Notes: generated from the letters alone by a model not told the origin. Counted from the stretch's first letter, positions 38,985 to 50,019 are shown. The stretch: 64,000 bases of DNA from Nitrosospira multiformis (GCF_900110185.1 NZ_FOCT01000006.1:158965-222964); one strand, 5' to 3'. A program made the numbers and translations.

Positions 38985-40778
38985 TCAGCGCAACTCGGGG
39001 ATATCCTCGCGGATCGCAGAATATGAAGCCAATCGAACGGCATCCCAGCATTCGGGTTTTTTAGCCCACTCTGAGACCATCTTCCCATTTGACGATCTGT
39101 GCAGAACTGCATTGACCTCTGGAGCCCATAAATGCAGCTGGTTTCTGAGAGCAGGCGAAATATCCTGTTTGAGCCAAATTTTCTCGAAATCGATTCTGTC
39201 GCCGACACGATCGGCAAGCAGCGCAACAACGTAGGTCACAACATTTCCCTGGAATGCCGGAAACATCGGACGAATAAGCGCGTGGGCTTTCTTGAAAAGA
39301 ATGGCCTTGGCGATTATTCCTTTGTACGTGACAACGTCGGGAAGGGGAACTGAGAGCTGCCCCTCAGGGGCCCTAAGGTCATCCATGAATCGCTCGAAGT
39401 TTTTTTGCGAGCCCAGGCTAACAAGATTAGGTTTTCGATCCCATGCATTCAGGTATTTCGCTAGGTCTGTCTTGGAAATTTTTCTGGAAGGTGGAGTGAC
39501 GACCTCCTTCAGGCGCTTCAAGCGTGCAGGTGTAGTGCCCTCTCGCGCCAACATTGTGCTATAACTGCCGGCAGCCCGCTCATAAAACCAGCGACCCACC
39601 CCGTCGGGGCAATACGTCGACAGCGCGAGCTTCTCCATCTCAATATGAAACGAGTTATTAGCCGATAGATCCGACTGTTTCACAGAATTCTGGCTATTGG
39701 CATACTTGGAGATTTCAGAGATTAACACCTCCTCGTTCACGGCTTCTTGCGAACGCAGGACAATTACCTTGGCTGGGACTCGCACACGTCGCAGATCAAT
39801 CTCAGGTAACCTCTTCTTTGTGAAGTATATGGAAGCGGTTGTCTGTCCGCCGTTGACAATTTGCATGCCTCTTAGCCAAAGAATACCTGGCCCCCCATCA
39901 GAAGTCTTTCCAAGATGAGCCTCGTCAGCTACGAGGACGATACCATTATTGTAAGCCATGAACCTCTCTGGATCATCTCGTAAGGTGTCTCGAATCCCCT
40001 TGTTGACCTTGCCAGTCACGCTCAGGAACGACCGAACGTTAGCCTCAAGGAGGCGGGCACCATATTTCTCATAGATGAAGCGTAACGCGTCCCCAGGAAT
40101 GACAGTAAGAGCGTAGTCGTAATCCGTCAGTTCGCCGGGGACGTAAACACAAGGTAGCGCCCCACCACATACTTCATCAAAATTTACCACGAGCTCGTCG
40201 CGGGGCTTGCCCTCCGACCAGTGGCGGTGCAGCCGCTCTATATCCATAACCTCAAGTTTCACCGTCTTGCCGCTCACCTCTCGAGCTTTGAAGTTTTTTG
40301 CTTTAGCCTGTCTGTCGGTAAGTACGTAGATTCTGATCTGGTCGAGATTGTTGTAGCATCCCTGGATTGTTAGCGCGAGCGCGTATGCATCGTTGGACTG
40401 GTCCATGGTTTCAGCCAACTTGCCCTCAGAACACTTCGCTAGGAAGCGAAGGCATTGTTCGGCTGCGGTCTTGGTCTCAGAGTCCCCTATTGGAAGGACC
40501 TTGTCCACGCCATCGTAGAGGCTGACGAACAGATCAAGCTGATCGGTATCCTCAGAGACAGCAAAACCGCTGAGAAGCAAGTTGGCATTCCCAACCTTGG
40601 CTGAGTAGTGGCATACCTCTGGTTCGAAGGTCATGCCGATCTCGAACATGTGCTGCATCACGATCTCGGCAAATACTGACGCTGGGTATGGATATACTCC
40701 TTCTGGCGCCCCTAAACGGTGTCCGATTTCTGCCTGAACCTCGGCTTGAGTCTGCGCCAGGAAATCGTCTAATTCCAT
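38985..40778 (-). CDS. AIPR-family protein
   Basis: This 597-residue protein matches the AIPR (abortive infection phage resistance) family: LLEANVRSFLSV, NKGIRDTLRDDPERFMAYNN, then GMQIVNGGQTTASIYF. AIPR proteins occur in several phage-defence loci, and a nucleic-acid-related role is suspected. The start at 40778 has a GGAG site and overlaps the DUF4420 gene by ten bases. It is the fifth gene of the operon. Confidence 0.88.
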   Translation of the reverse strand: MELDDFLAQTQAEVQAEIGHRLGAPEGVYPYPASVFAEIVMQHMFEIGMTFEPEVCHYSAKVGNANLLLSGFAVSEDTDQLDLFVSLYDGVDKVLPIGDSETKTAAEQCLRFLAKCSEGKLAETMDQSNDAYALALTIQGCYNNLDQIRIYVLTDRQAKAKNFKAREVSGKTVKLEVMDIERLHRHWSEGKPRDELVVNFDEVCGGALPCVYVPGELTDYDYALTVIPGDALRFIYEKYGARLLEANVRSFLSVTGKVNKGIRDTLRDDPERFMAYNNGIVLVADEAHLGKTSDGGPGILWLRGMQIVNGGQTTASIYFTKKRLPEIDLRRVRVPAKVIVLRSQEAVNEEVLISEISKYANSQNSVKQSDLSANNSFHIEMEKLALSTYCPDGVGRWFYERAAGSYSTMLAREGTTPARLKRLKEVVTPPSRKISKTDLAKYLNAWDRKPNLVSLGSQKNFERFMDDLRAPEGQLSVPLPDVVTYKGIIAKAILFKKAHALIRPMFPAFQGNVVTYVVALLADRVGDRIDFEKIWLKQDISPALRNQLHLWAPEVNAVLHRSSNGKMVSEWAKKPECWDAVRLASYSAIREDIPELR

Positions 40779-41800
40779 GGTTGAGTCACTCCAAGTTGTA
40801 ACAGTGCATCCCCAATTTCCACATCACTAGTGGAAATCATGTCTAGATCAACTTCGTAACGAGCCTTTCTGATGCCACTGGCGACATTTGCCCGAGTCAG
40901 GCGTGGAAAATCCTCGCATACGCGCAGGATCCTTATCCTCTCAAGGAGGAATTTACGCGTGTAACGCTCGGCGGCCCCGGCTAGAAAGCCCCCGGAAATT
41001 AAACAACTATCGAAGGCCACTAGCGCAGCAGGCTCGCTGCTCATTTGCTTACGTATCTCACTCACCTGTTGAGGGAGCGTTCTTCCTGAGGAGGACAACA
41101 CAAGTCGAATTCCTGCAAGAAACAGAGGCCACACCAACGAATCATCTAATTGATCAAGGGAGCCAATTAGTGCAATAAAGCAGCCTGAAGACAGCGTACT
41201 TTTTACCTCGATTGCCCCTGTTCCAATTCTGAAGTCCTGTACTCCGTCGAGCGGTCCTTCCCATGCATGGACAGCACCTAGGGCGGGAATCCCGGCGGAG
41301 ATGAGGGTACGTAATAATTCTAGTTCACCGAAGAGGCCGACCTCTGCCTCGGCACTGAGGACTCCGTCTCCCTCTCGATGCATAAAATCCTGCCATGCAT
41401 GGATTCGGGCTAGAAGGATTTGAAACAATCTCTTATTGTTCCCACTCCGGTGCTCCCAGAGCATCGTTACAATATCGTCAGCCATGGTTGCGAATAGATC
41501 GAGGCTACCAGCGCTCTGACGGCGAAGTGCAATCCAGAGCCAATCTTCCAGATCATCCCCGAGGTGAACCTTGGAAACAAGAAATCCGCGACCCTGAGGT
41601 AACTGGTGCTCTCGCGGGACATGTATAGAAGCGAACCCGACGAGTAGAGTCTCTTCGTTACTTGGAAAGCGCCGACCTGCAAGTAATGGACAAGGCCCTC
41701 CGTATGCGACGGGAATGGTGCGCCAGCCCTCCGGCCCAAGAATGCCGCTGAGCGCACGCCAAGCCGCGAGAAGTTCATCTTTCTTACTCAGCAGCGCCAT
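40769..41800 (-). CDS. PD-(D/E)XK motif protein (DUF4420)
   Basis: The ATG at 41800, preceded by AGGA, gives 343 residues beginning MALLSKKDELLAAWRAL. The centre shows GLFGELELLRTL and VQDFRIGTGAIEVKST. These give Asp189, Glu198 and Lys200, the nuclease core of the DUF4420 family. It overlaps the Z1 gene by 17 bases and the AIPR gene by 10. DUF4420 genes travel with Z1 and AIPR genes in predicted restriction loci. Confidence 0.85.
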   Translation of the reverse strand: MALLSKKDELLAAWRALSGILGPEGWRTIPVAYGGPCPLLAGRRFPSNEETLLVGFASIHVPREHQLPQGRGFLVSKVHLGDDLEDWLWIALRRQSAGSLDLFATMADDIVTMLWEHRSGNNKRLFQILLARIHAWQDFMHREGDGVLSAEAEVGLFGELELLRTLISAGIPALGAVHAWEGPLDGVQDFRIGTGAIEVKSTLSSGCFIALIGSLDQLDDSLVWPLFLAGIRLVLSSSGRTLPQQVSEIRKQMSSEPAALVAFDSCLISGGFLAGAAERYTRKFLLERIRILRVCEDFPRLTRANVASGIRKARYEVDLDMISTSDVEIGDALLQLGVTQPWN

Positions 41801-44711
41801 ATTCCTGTTCCCATAAAACATTATTGACCTTGTACTGAACTTTAAAACCGGAGTTGCTTCCGGGAAAACTAACTCCAAAAGCGATTATGGGCGGAGTATC
41901 GGGAGGAAAAATGGGAGGAGTGTGGTCAGGCTCCGGATCAGCAAGTTTAGGATCAAGGGCATATAGAAGTAGTAGACCCCGGTCAGGCCGTGCTGCCACC
42001 CCGTTCGCCCCGAAGCCTCGAATTGTTCGAACAGCTAGCCCATTTGGGAGCTCCGGTTCCTTGTTTTCCTTGTGTCGCGCTGGATCAGCGTGCCATGATT
42101 GACGCGTTGCCGTTAGAGCAGCTTCCCAAGCAGCTTCATCGAGATCAATGGCTTCGTCCCTGGGGGAGATAAGGCGCCCAATAGAGTATCGATTCTCGGA
42201 TGAGCTGCTATTGACGCGCTTAAGCATGTTTACCTTGATCCCGTCACAAATCTCTTCTGCTGTGCCCTCTCCTCCGCCGATTAAAGCGATTGTCCATCTT
42301 ATAAGCTCACCGGCGATTGCCATCGATTGCACGAACTCAGCGATTAACACACTGTTGACTTTGTATGCTTCCGGATGCGTTCTATACGCCATCAGGAAAT
42401 CCACTATGCACTCCACCGCCACGTCATGCCAGAGGAAACCCTTCCATTCTTGACGAGAATGCGCCCGTATCCGAACAGGATTAACCTCCGGGTTGTTTAG
42501 GCTACAAAGCAGTCGTCTTGTCACCCGAAAATTGTGCTCTAGAATCGAAGGATCGCGATAAAGAGATACGGTCTCGAGCAGCTGCCCGCTAAATGAAAGC
42601 ATCAGGTTTCTCGCGGCCCGCATCTTAAGGCGGGACGTCACCATCAGCACCGAGTGGGATTGGACCTTGAGGCCATAGTCCCGCGGCGTGGCCCCGCTTG
42701 CAGCCATCAGATCAAACTCTTCCCGCAGTTCTTCGGCGGCGTCGGTAATATGACCAAACCAATCGGAAAGTTCGGTTGTCGTATAAGAACGGCACAGGTC
42801 GAGATAGTCGGGCCGATAGCCAAACCAACGACCCATCTGCATGAGAGTGTCATACATTCTGGAAGCTCGTAGAAAGTAGCTAACGCAGAGACCGTTGAGC
42901 GTGAGACCTCGCGAGAGCTTGTCCCCCCCGATGGCAATTACCTTGAGGCCAGAGCCGTCGTGCTCGTCATAATCCAACGCATCCTTCGCAGTACCATTGA
43001 TCATCCTAATTTCGATATCAGAAATTGCATCGGGCAATACAGCAAGAATCTTGTCCCAAGAGGGTATTAGGAATGACGTTTGATTAGGTTGGGCCTTTCG
43101 TATAGCTGTTCCATTTGGGATAAAGTCCGTCTCCCACAGTGATTTCATTCGTATAAGAGTTTGTTCGTGGTCAATGGATCTAAGGATCCTTTGACGCATG
43201 TGTTCAATCTGCGCCACGACCTGTCTGTGAACCTCCCTCTGAACAGAATTGAAGCGAGTGACATGCACGAGCATTGAGCAGTGCTCACTTTCATGACCTC
43301 GTACACGTCGCGCCGCGCAGGCAAGCACGAATGCATCGATAGCCTCGACAAGCGATGGTGGCAAGCTCGCGAAGCCGTTGTACAGCGGTTGGTGACCATT
43401 TCTGTGTTTTATCGGCATCCATCCACTCCGACCATCCTCGGAAGCATGGTCCCTAATGTGGCGTACAAGAGGCAGTCCACCCTGACGACCCTCGGGGGAC
43501 AATAATCCAAATATCTGTGCTGGACCAATGTAATTCGAAGGTGCTGCGAGATTGATAATGAACGAGGAAGGAAAGAGATCGGGCCCTTCCTCGCGTGTCT
43601 CCCCCCGCTCATGTATAAAAATGTTTGCGAATGGGGTTGCGGTGTAACCTATATAAGCCGCCCTTGAGAATGAATGCAGGAGTCTCCGGATCAGTCTGTT
43701 GATTGTCGTCGGGGAATGCTCTTCATCTGGGTTCCCGTCGGCATCAAAAACCTGTTCTTGGGTATCTACAGAAGCATGATCTGCCTCATCATCAATAATC
43801 AACAATGGAAGCTTGGTTACAATTTTTTGCACTCTGGGCAGCCCATCATCGAAACCTTCCAGGCCATCTGTCCTCGGTAGATTTGTGTCAGCCGCGTGAT
43901 TCTGAACCCACTTAAGCAACTCCCGAAGAACTGTTTTGTTTTTCTTTACGACAAAGAGCCAGGGACGCTCTTCGGGAGAAATCGCTAAATGGCGGGCAAT
44001 CCTTGTGCTGAAGTCCCCGGCATTGGATCGGTTTGTCGCACAGTTGGGATAAATATTCTTGTCGCTGTCTATTTCACCCACCCCAATTACGCTTGCGGTT
44101 TCGCGGTCTGCCAATGTCTTGTACCCGAGAAATCCTTCCTCCAGCCGTATCTGAGTCTGGGATCGTAGGTTGTTATGCAGGCCGGCGAGCACGATAATAA
44201 TCTTATAGCCCGCATCCGCCGCCTTACAGATAAGCCCCGTGTAGCTTCCAGTCTTGCCGGATTGCACATGGCCGACAACGAGTCCGCGGCGATCCCAATG
44301 CCCTTCTCGCGTGGGATCTTCCAATAATTCCAGAATGCTGTCGGTTGACTTGTTCAAAGCCTCTACGGCTTTCCACGAAAGCTTCCTTTCGAGCCACTCG
44401 CGATAGCGCTGCCAGTAACGCCAATCCTGTTTTCTCGACGAATTCAGCCAGGGGACATGCCCGACATCGCTCCTAAGGGTAGTGTTTTGCCCGATCCATA
44501 GGCTAAACCGACGGATAAGCTCATCCGTTACAGCGTCACGATGCAGATCTTCTCCCCAAGACGGCTTCATCGCTACGACCATGTCGATCTTCGCAGCGAT
44601 GAGTGCCGGAGTAATGGCGCACCTGTCCTCCTCATCCAGCAGTAGTTCTTGAACAAACTTGACTACCTTCTGCTTTATTTCCTCTGCTGTTATTTTCAAT
44701 TTTTTGCTCAC
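41784..44711 (-). CDS. Z1-domain helicase-like ATPase
   Basis: This 975-residue superfamily II-type ATPase has Walker A GHVQSGKT (147-154), Walker B LLIIDDEADHAS, motif III GYTATPFANIF, and the Z1 domain signature IGGDKLSRGLTLNGL followed by MQMGRWFGYRP. It probably translocates on DNA and couples recognition to cleavage. It overlaps the MORC-like ATPase gene by four bases (ATGA). Length is typical for Z1 proteins. Confidence 0.92.
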   Translation of the reverse strand: MSKKLKITAEEIKQKVVKFVQELLLDEEDRCAITPALIAAKIDMVVAMKPSWGEDLHRDAVTDELIRRFSLWIGQNTTLRSDVGHVPWLNSSRKQDWRYWQRYREWLERKLSWKAVEALNKSTDSILELLEDPTREGHWDRRGLVVGHVQSGKTGSYTGLICKAADAGYKIIIVLAGLHNNLRSQTQIRLEEGFLGYKTLADRETASVIGVGEIDSDKNIYPNCATNRSNAGDFSTRIARHLAISPEERPWLFVVKKNKTVLRELLKWVQNHAADTNLPRTDGLEGFDDGLPRVQKIVTKLPLLIIDDEADHASVDTQEQVFDADGNPDEEHSPTTINRLIRRLLHSFSRAAYIGYTATPFANIFIHERGETREEGPDLFPSSFIINLAAPSNYIGPAQIFGLLSPEGRQGGLPLVRHIRDHASEDGRSGWMPIKHRNGHQPLYNGFASLPPSLVEAIDAFVLACAARRVRGHESEHCSMLVHVTRFNSVQREVHRQVVAQIEHMRQRILRSIDHEQTLIRMKSLWETDFIPNGTAIRKAQPNQTSFLIPSWDKILAVLPDAISDIEIRMINGTAKDALDYDEHDGSGLKVIAIGGDKLSRGLTLNGLCVSYFLRASRMYDTLMQMGRWFGYRPDYLDLCRSYTTTELSDWFGHITDAAEELREEFDLMAASGATPRDYGLKVQSHSVLMVTSRLKMRAARNLMLSFSGQLLETVSLYRDPSILEHNFRVTRRLLCSLNNPEVNPVRIRAHSRQEWKGFLWHDVAVECIVDFLMAYRTHPEAYKVNSVLIAEFVQSMAIAGELIRWTIALIGGGEGTAEEICDGIKVNMLKRVNSSSSENRYSIGRLISPRDEAIDLDEAAWEAALTATRQSWHADPARHKENKEPELPNGLAVRTIRGFGANGVAARPDRGLLLLYALDPKLADPEPDHTPPIFPPDTPPIIAFGVSFPGSNSGFKVQYKVNNVLWEQEYGAAE

Positions 44712-46216
44712 TCCTCACCGGAGGCCAGCTCTTCAGGGAGGCTCGCCACTAGGTCCGGATGGTTGTTAAAAGGTTCTGTGTGGAGCAACTGCTCACGTGC
44801 AAGCGCGGGAGACAGCCCCTTCCGCAGTATCATGTTCCTATATACAACTGATAGGATTGCGCAGACGGCCGAAGGCGGCTCACCTGTAAAGCCCGTTCGC
44901 GGCGTTTCACGTGCCTCTGTTGTATCTAGCCAGATCCGTTGTACGGGAAGCGTCTCTTCAAGGATGCGGAGCATAGCTCGTACTTGGGGGGCAAGAAGTC
45001 CAGCATCGTCGAGGACCGATCGTACTGCGGGATGGTCGGTTTCTATCCGATAGCGTATGCCACCTTTGAAGTGCTCCGCTCGCCAAGCCTGCACAAGAGG
45101 TTCGCTGCTCCCTGTCCTCACTATTTGCCCCCTGTGGGCAAAAACTCGGCGCGCTCTCTCCCGGGAATCCTCGGCGAGCCGAGTCAGGCGCTCCCTGATC
45201 GATACAGGTGGCTTGGCTGTGGATTTTCGGACGTCAATCTTCCAGTCGGCGTCGGCCGTATTGTGAATATCAAGCCTGATTCGGGCCAGCCGGTAGGCCT
45301 CCTCCTTTGTCCAAGAGCGTCCCCGCCCGAGACCCAACCAGCTACCTGCAACGAGAAGTCGCTCATTCCTGTAAACATAAAAGCCTTGGTGAGCTGTCCA
45401 GCCATCGGGTCCACCTGCCGAATTGTAGTCGCGTTCATCTAGCCGATCCTTGTGTGGCAACACGTGACATCGCACCGTCACCTGCCCTCCGTCCGCATCG
45501 ATACGCTCCAAAGGAGAAGACCAAGTAGCTGTGTGTCTAGTGAGAAATGGATCCCAGGGTTGGACAGAGCGACCGTTAATCGTCAGATGAAGCTGCGGCT
45601 GGGTCCCGTGGAGGAAGCGGTGGAAGACCATGGCAAGATGCCGCTCGACTGTGTCGACCAGATCCAGAAAATCTTGCTTACAGAAGCCCAGCGTAACGAT
45701 CCTGTCGAGTTCTTCCCAAAGCACGAGAGTCCCACGATCAACCAAATTTAACGGGGCTATCAGGCTCTCCGAACCGTACGCGGGTCCCTCAAGGAGATGC
45801 CATCCGTCATCCTTGCTTGCTGCGAGCACGTCTAGATCCCACCGTAGGCAACTGGTCCGACCCGCCTTGCGGCTAGCGACAGTTAATCTTCGGCATTGAG
45901 AAAAAGAAGCTGTTTTTAGTCCCAAGCCAAACCGACCAAGGTCTTGGGCAGCTCGTTTGTCGCGCGGATTTCTCTCGCCTAGGCGCATCGCAAGGCTGAG
46001 CTCCTCCTCATCCATTCCGCTACCGTCGTCCAGTACGGCGATCGTGCTCCTGGTTTCCCTCCACGAGAAAAAAACTTCGACGTTGCACGCACCCGCTGTA
46101 ATACTGTTGTCGATAACGTCCGCGAGGGCTGTGGCTGTAGAATAACCCAGGCCACGCAGAGATTCGATCATCGGCCCAGCTTTCGGGGGTAAATGGCGCG
46201 ACTTGCTAGGGTTCAT
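44708..46216 (-). CDS. MORC/MutL-like GHKL ATPase
   Basis: The ATG at 46216 is chosen because it overlaps the sigma gene by 11 bases and starts just before the conserved domain. This gives 502 residues. The GHKL ATP site shows the N-box [13 protein letters not shown] (Asn37), [12 protein letters not shown] (63-74) and [13 protein letters not shown] (94-106). A transducer-like domain with [14 protein letters not shown] follows. ATPases of this group were described with Z1, Vsr and methyltransferase genes as restriction systems and as ancestors of eukaryotic MORC proteins. It probably acts as a DNA clamp. Confidence 0.9.
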   Translation of the reverse strand: MNPSKSRHLPPKAGPMIESLRGLGYSTATALADVIDNSITAGACNVEVFFSWRETRSTIAVLDDGSGMDEEELSLAMRLGERNPRDKRAAQDLGRFGLGLKTASFSQCRRLTVASRKAGRTSCLRWDLDVLAASKDDGWHLLEGPAYGSESLIAPLNLVDRGTLVLWEELDRIVTLGFCKQDFLDLVDTVERHLAMVFHRFLHGTQPQLHLTINGRSVQPWDPFLTRHTATWSSPLERIDADGGQVTVRCHVLPHKDRLDERDYNSAGGPDGWTAHQGFYVYRNERLLVAGSWLGLGRGRSWTKEEAYRLARIRLDIHNTADADWKIDVRKSTAKPPVSIRERLTRLAEDSRERARRVFAHRGQIVRTGSSEPLVQAWRAEHFKGGIRYRIETDHPAVRSVLDDAGLLAPQVRAMLRILEETLPVQRIWLDTTEARETPRTGFTGEPPSAVCAILSVVYRNMILRKGLSPALAREQLLHTEPFNNHPDLVASLPEELASGEE

Positions 46217-48626
46217 GGTCACACTCCAGGAAACTTCGCAAACGTTCAGCGCGCGAGGGATGACGCAGAAGGCGCAGGGCCTTCGCCTCGATCTGACGGA
46301 TACGTTCACGAGTGACATCGAATTGCTCGCCAATCTCTTCCAGCGTGTAGTCCGTAGTTAATTCGATTCCAAAACGCAGGCGCAGCACTTTGGCTTCACG
46401 AGGCGGCAGTGAATCCAAGGTCTCTTTGGTTACATCCCTCAAGATGGTAAAAATCGCAGCATCCGCTGGCGACATGGTTGCAGAATCCTCGATGAAATCG
46501 CCGAGATAGGAGTCTTCATCGTCCCCAATAAGCGTTTCAAGGGAGATCGGCTCTTCCGAAATCTTCAGGATCTTGCGAATCTTCTCTTCCGGCATTTCCA
46601 TTCTCTGCGCAAGCAAAGCGGGTTTGGGTTCCTGTCCGGTTTCCTGCAGGATCTGACGCGAAATTCGGTTCATCTTGTTTATCGTCTCGATCATATGCAC
46701 TGGAATGCGAATAGTGCGCGCCTGATCAGCGATGGAGCGGGTAATGGCTTGGCGAATCCACCAAGTGGCGTAGGTGGAAAATTTGTAGCCACGTCGATAA
46801 TCGAATTTATCCACCGCTTTCATGAGACCGATATTGCCTTCCTGAATAAGATCCAGGAACTGCAATCCAAAATTGGTGTATTTCTTGGCTATGGAAACCA
46901 CCAGCCGCAAGTTTGCCTCAGTCATTTCACGCTTTGCCCGACGCACCTTGGCCTCACCTGTTGATATCCGGCGATTGATCTCTTTGAGCTCCTTCAAGGG
47001 TATACCGACCCTTTTTTGCAGCGTCACCAAGTTTTGCTGCTGCTCCACGATCGTCGGCTGATATTGTTCCAGTGCTTGACTATACGGCTTGGCCAGTGCG
47101 ATCTCCTGCGTGATCCAATCTAGATTGCTCTCATTTCCTGTAAAGGTCTTGATAAAGTGATTAAGTGGCATTCCCGCCTTGGTTACGCATAATTCCCTAA
47201 CCTTTCGTTCATAGCTGCGCATTTCATCCACGAGGCATCGCTGGCTATCGCAGAGTCTTTCCACCATCTTCGCCGAGAAGTCGAGGGCCATGAGTTCAGC
47301 TGAAATTTTATCCTGGATGTCTTTGTACGCTTTGTTACCGGACCCTCTTTTCAGTGCCTTCTTCATGTCGAGATAAGCGTTCTGGATCACTGCAAAACGG
47401 TCCAGAGCAGTTGCCTTTGACCGAAACATTTTGTCACTGGACCCCACGACGTCACCCCCTTCATCGAAATGTGCGGCGTCAAGCTCCAGCTCGAAAAGTT
47501 CATTAGAAATTTCTTCCTCTGCGATAACTTGTGTCTCTTTGTCAAATAGGCCATCTACCAGATCATCCGCCGTCGCATCCTGGACTACCTCGGTCGCTAA
47601 TTCGAGAATTTCTGCGATGCTGGGGGGGGAGGCAGAAAGTGCCTGTATAATCTGCTTCAGGCCATCCTCGATGCGCTTCGCGATTTTGATTTCCTCCTCG
47701 CGCGAGAGCAATTTAATTGAACCGATATCCTTTTGATAGAGTTGAACGTTATCCCGATATGTTCGCTGGGTGAGAAAGGATATTGCTTCTTCCGCCATAC
47801 GCTCCCATTCCTCACCGACGAGAGTGGATTCACCGGGGTGTAATGACCAATCTGCCTCGTCGATTGCGATTCCCAAGTCCCCTAGGGCGAATAACAGCCG
47901 CATCTCAGACTCTGGGTCGACTTCTCCGTCGTCTCCAAGGACTAACTCTGTTATCCGCCAGCGCGGCACACTCCCATCCCGCATCCCCACAAAAAGGATA
48001 TCCTGTACCGCAAAACGATCATCCTCGCTCAAAGCAATTTTGCGCGACCGATCTCGCTGAAAATTAGGCAGGTCGATATCTATGTCCGACCAATCCTCCG
48101 ATGTGTCTATCGGGATATGCGCCGAGATATTGCTCTGGAGAGCCGACACCAGGGTTAGGCACTCTCCATCAGACGGTGGGGGGGTTGAATCCTCGACAGC
48201 CTGCCAGCAAGATAGATCCCAGCGATCCTCATCAGCGCTTACTTCATAATTTGCCCGTTGCGATTCCGCTAAAGGATATTTTTTGTGCTGTTCCTCAGCT
48301 GAATATTGAGCAAGCGCTCGTTCCTGGTGCTCTGTCAAGATGAGAGCAAGCCCAACAAAGCCAGAACCTATGGCAATTGAGAGCGCGTCATTGCCTTCGT
48401 CGTCGCGTTCTCGCACGTCGGCGCCAGCCTCGAGGAGAATTTTGCATATTTCGACATGGCCCTTTGACACGGCCAAGGTGAGGGGAGATCTGCCCTTATC
48501 ATCCTTGGAATTGACGTTCTCTCCGCGCCGGATGTGAAGCTTCACAGCAGGCAGATCTCCGGCTAGCACGGACATCTTGAGGAGTCGGTTTAGCTGCCCC
48601 CTGAATAATTCGGATTGCCCGCTCAA
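46206..48626 (-). CDS. Ankyrin-repeat fused RpoD-like sigma factor
   Basis: This 806-residue protein starts at TTG 48626 with AGGGGG upstream. Residues about 13-100 are ankyrin repeats ([39 protein letters not shown]). The rest is a complete group 1-type sigma70: region 1.2 ([19 protein letters not shown]), region 2 from about residue 572 ([40 protein letters not shown]), region 3, and region 4 ending [20 protein letters not shown]. Ankyrin repeats stand where region 1.1 is expected. It heads the MORC-Z1-AIPR-Vsr operon, overlapping the MORC gene. It may redirect RNA polymerase to the defence genes or sense phage takeover. This is inference. Confidence 0.9.
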   Translation of the reverse strand: MSGQSELFRGQLNRLLKMSVLAGDLPAVKLHIRRGENVNSKDDKGRSPLTLAVSKGHVEICKILLEAGADVRERDDEGNDALSIAIGSGFVGLALILTEHQERALAQYSAEEQHKKYPLAESQRANYEVSADEDRWDLSCWQAVEDSTPPPSDGECLTLVSALQSNISAHIPIDTSEDWSDIDIDLPNFQRDRSRKIALSEDDRFAVQDILFVGMRDGSVPRWRITELVLGDDGEVDPESEMRLLFALGDLGIAIDEADWSLHPGESTLVGEEWERMAEEAISFLTQRTYRDNVQLYQKDIGSIKLLSREEEIKIAKRIEDGLKQIIQALSASPPSIAEILELATEVVQDATADDLVDGLFDKETQVIAEEEISNELFELELDAAHFDEGGDVVGSSDKMFRSKATALDRFAVIQNAYLDMKKALKRGSGNKAYKDIQDKISAELMALDFSAKMVERLCDSQRCLVDEMRSYERKVRELCVTKAGMPLNHFIKTFTGNESNLDWITQEIALAKPYSQALEQYQPTIVEQQQNLVTLQKRVGIPLKELKEINRRISTGEAKVRRAKREMTEANLRLVVSIAKKYTNFGLQFLDLIQEGNIGLMKAVDKFDYRRGYKFSTYATWWIRQAITRSIADQARTIRIPVHMIETINKMNRISRQILQETGQEPKPALLAQRMEMPEEKIRKILKISEEPISLETLIGDDEDSYLGDFIEDSATMSPADAAIFTILRDVTKETLDSLPPREAKVLRLRFGIELTTDYTLEEIGEQFDVTRERIRQIEAKALRLLRHPSRAERLRSFLECDHEP

Positions 48627-49272
48627 AACACGCCCCCTAAGCGCGTGGTGCTACCGTTGAGTTTGTACGCACTAAGGACAGTCGGCAATATCGTTAGATT
48701 TCGAAGAGCGCGAAAGAGAACCTCTGAATTAATTTCAAACATTGTGAACAGGGTACATAAACGCTGGTCGCGAATTTTACTGAACTCAGCAGTATTTGCT
48801 ACTGTACCGAGGTACACCAGAGGATCAGCGTGGGTATTGAGGCCTACGAGGGGAATTCGACAGAGTGAATTTATCTTAAATATAAACTCGGTCTTAACGC
48901 TAGCCGATTTGGTTTTCGCACTCAAACGGTCGTTTTTCGAAGAACTGTAAAAAAGGGTCAAGTGAATCCACTTCTGGCCAAAAATCTTTCCTAAAACTAT
49001 CTCTTGAAATCCCCTCTCCGAAAAGCTTTACTCAAGTTGAGTTTCAGGAGGGAAATTAATAATGAAATGATCTACAGCAATGGGTCATGAAATTCACCCC
49101 CCACGCCCCACTTTCCCCGTTGCATAAAATCTGGCGCACCCCGTGCTTGAGAAATAAGCACTCGCTCCCCTACGGTGTACCTCAGTCCAATAGCCCTGGC
49201 ACGGCAAGTCAATAATAATTACGCCACGCAAACGGCAGTGTTTGATGCCGCAATCTCAAGAGGGAAGGTGTC
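48627..49272. other. Upstream region of the defence operon
   Basis: This 646-bp stretch separates the leftward sigma-defence operon from the rightward lipoprotein gene and must hold both promoters. Overlapping frames exist on both strands (about 48615-48960), but their amino acid text looks random and lacks ribosome sites. AT-rich parts near 48860-48960 and 49040-49090 are possible promoter locations. No clear consensus was identified. Confidence 0.5.
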
Positions 49273-49668
49273 GTGACAATAACGAAATTCATAGCGGTTA
49301 CTATCTTTTCAATCATGCTTACAAGCTGCTCAGTATTCATGGCAGCCAAACAGCCCGATAAGAAGAATGTGGAGCTATTTGCATTAGGAACGCCGCGAAG
49401 CATGTTGCTGGCGGAATTCGGGCCACCGACAGTTAGCGAAGTAAGAGACGGAAAGAAATATGAGATCTACAAATTCGTCCAGGGCTACTCTGCTGGAGCT
49501 AAAGCTGGCCGGGCAGTATTTCATGGGGCCGCAGACGTACTGACACTGGGGCTATGGGAAGTGGTGGGAACACCTGCAGAAGGTGTATTTAGCGGCGATG
49601 AGATGGCGTATGAAGTAAGCTACGACAGCGACAACCGGGTGGATCAGGTTATTGCCCTTAAGAAATGA
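49273..49668 (+). CDS. Small lipoprotein
   Basis: This 131-residue protein starts at GTG 49273 after AGGGAAGG. It has a lipoprotein signal, with lipobox LTSC and acceptor Cys19. The mature part contains LGTPRSMLLAEFGPPTVSEV and KYEIYKFVQGYSAG, a SmpA/OmlA-like short outer-membrane lipoprotein style. A Gly/Ala-rich hydrophobic middle segment follows. It is a probable outer-membrane protein. Function is unknown. Confidence 0.75.
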   Translation: MTITKFIAVTIFSIMLTSCSVFMAAKQPDKKNVELFALGTPRSMLLAEFGPPTVSEVRDGKKYEIYKFVQGYSAGAKAGRAVFHGAADVLTLGLWEVVGTPAEGVFSGDEMAYEVSYDSDNRVDQVIALKK

Positions 49669-49725
49669 GGAATATTTCTGTAAAGATACGCCTCTGCTAA
49701 TCAAGACAATAAGAAAGAGAATGAC

Positions 49726-50019
49726 ATGAAAGTCATCGTCCCTGCCCTGCTCGGTTTCCTGCTTTCCGGTATTACACAGGCCGAGCCGCCGCATCTTCGG
49801 GACCGGCAAACAGGAAAGTATCTAGGCAACTTGAGTGCCAATCCATACGATGCGGACTCGGTTAACAATCCCTATGGCCGCTACGGAAGCGAGTACAGCC
49901 AGGACAGCATCAATAACCCCTACGGCCAATACGGCAGCCCCTACAGCAACGATAGCGCGAACAATCCTTACGCGACCAATCCGCCAACGATTTACGGCAA
50001 TGACGGGTACGACAACTAA
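49726..50019 (+). CDS. Secreted repeat protein (NPYGxYGSxYS)
   Basis: This 97-residue protein has a Sec signal peptide (LLGFLLSGITQAE). The mature part contains three units of about 19 residues with the pattern NNPYG-x-YGS-x-YS-x-DS. This Tyr/Asn/Pro-rich repeat family is common in proteobacteria, often encoded near nuclease or lipoprotein genes. Its role is unknown. It lies 12 bases before the thermonuclease gene, probably in one operon. Confidence 0.7.
   Translation: MKVIVPALLGFLLSGITQAEPPHLRDRQTGKYLGNLSANPYDADSVNNPYGRYGSEYSQDSINNPYGQYGSPYSNDSANNPYATNPPTIYGNDGYDN

Noticed and set aside
48615..48961. Overlapping frames on both strands upstream of the sigma gene
   Set aside because: Random-looking amino acid text, no ribosome sites, and they occupy the expected promoter region.
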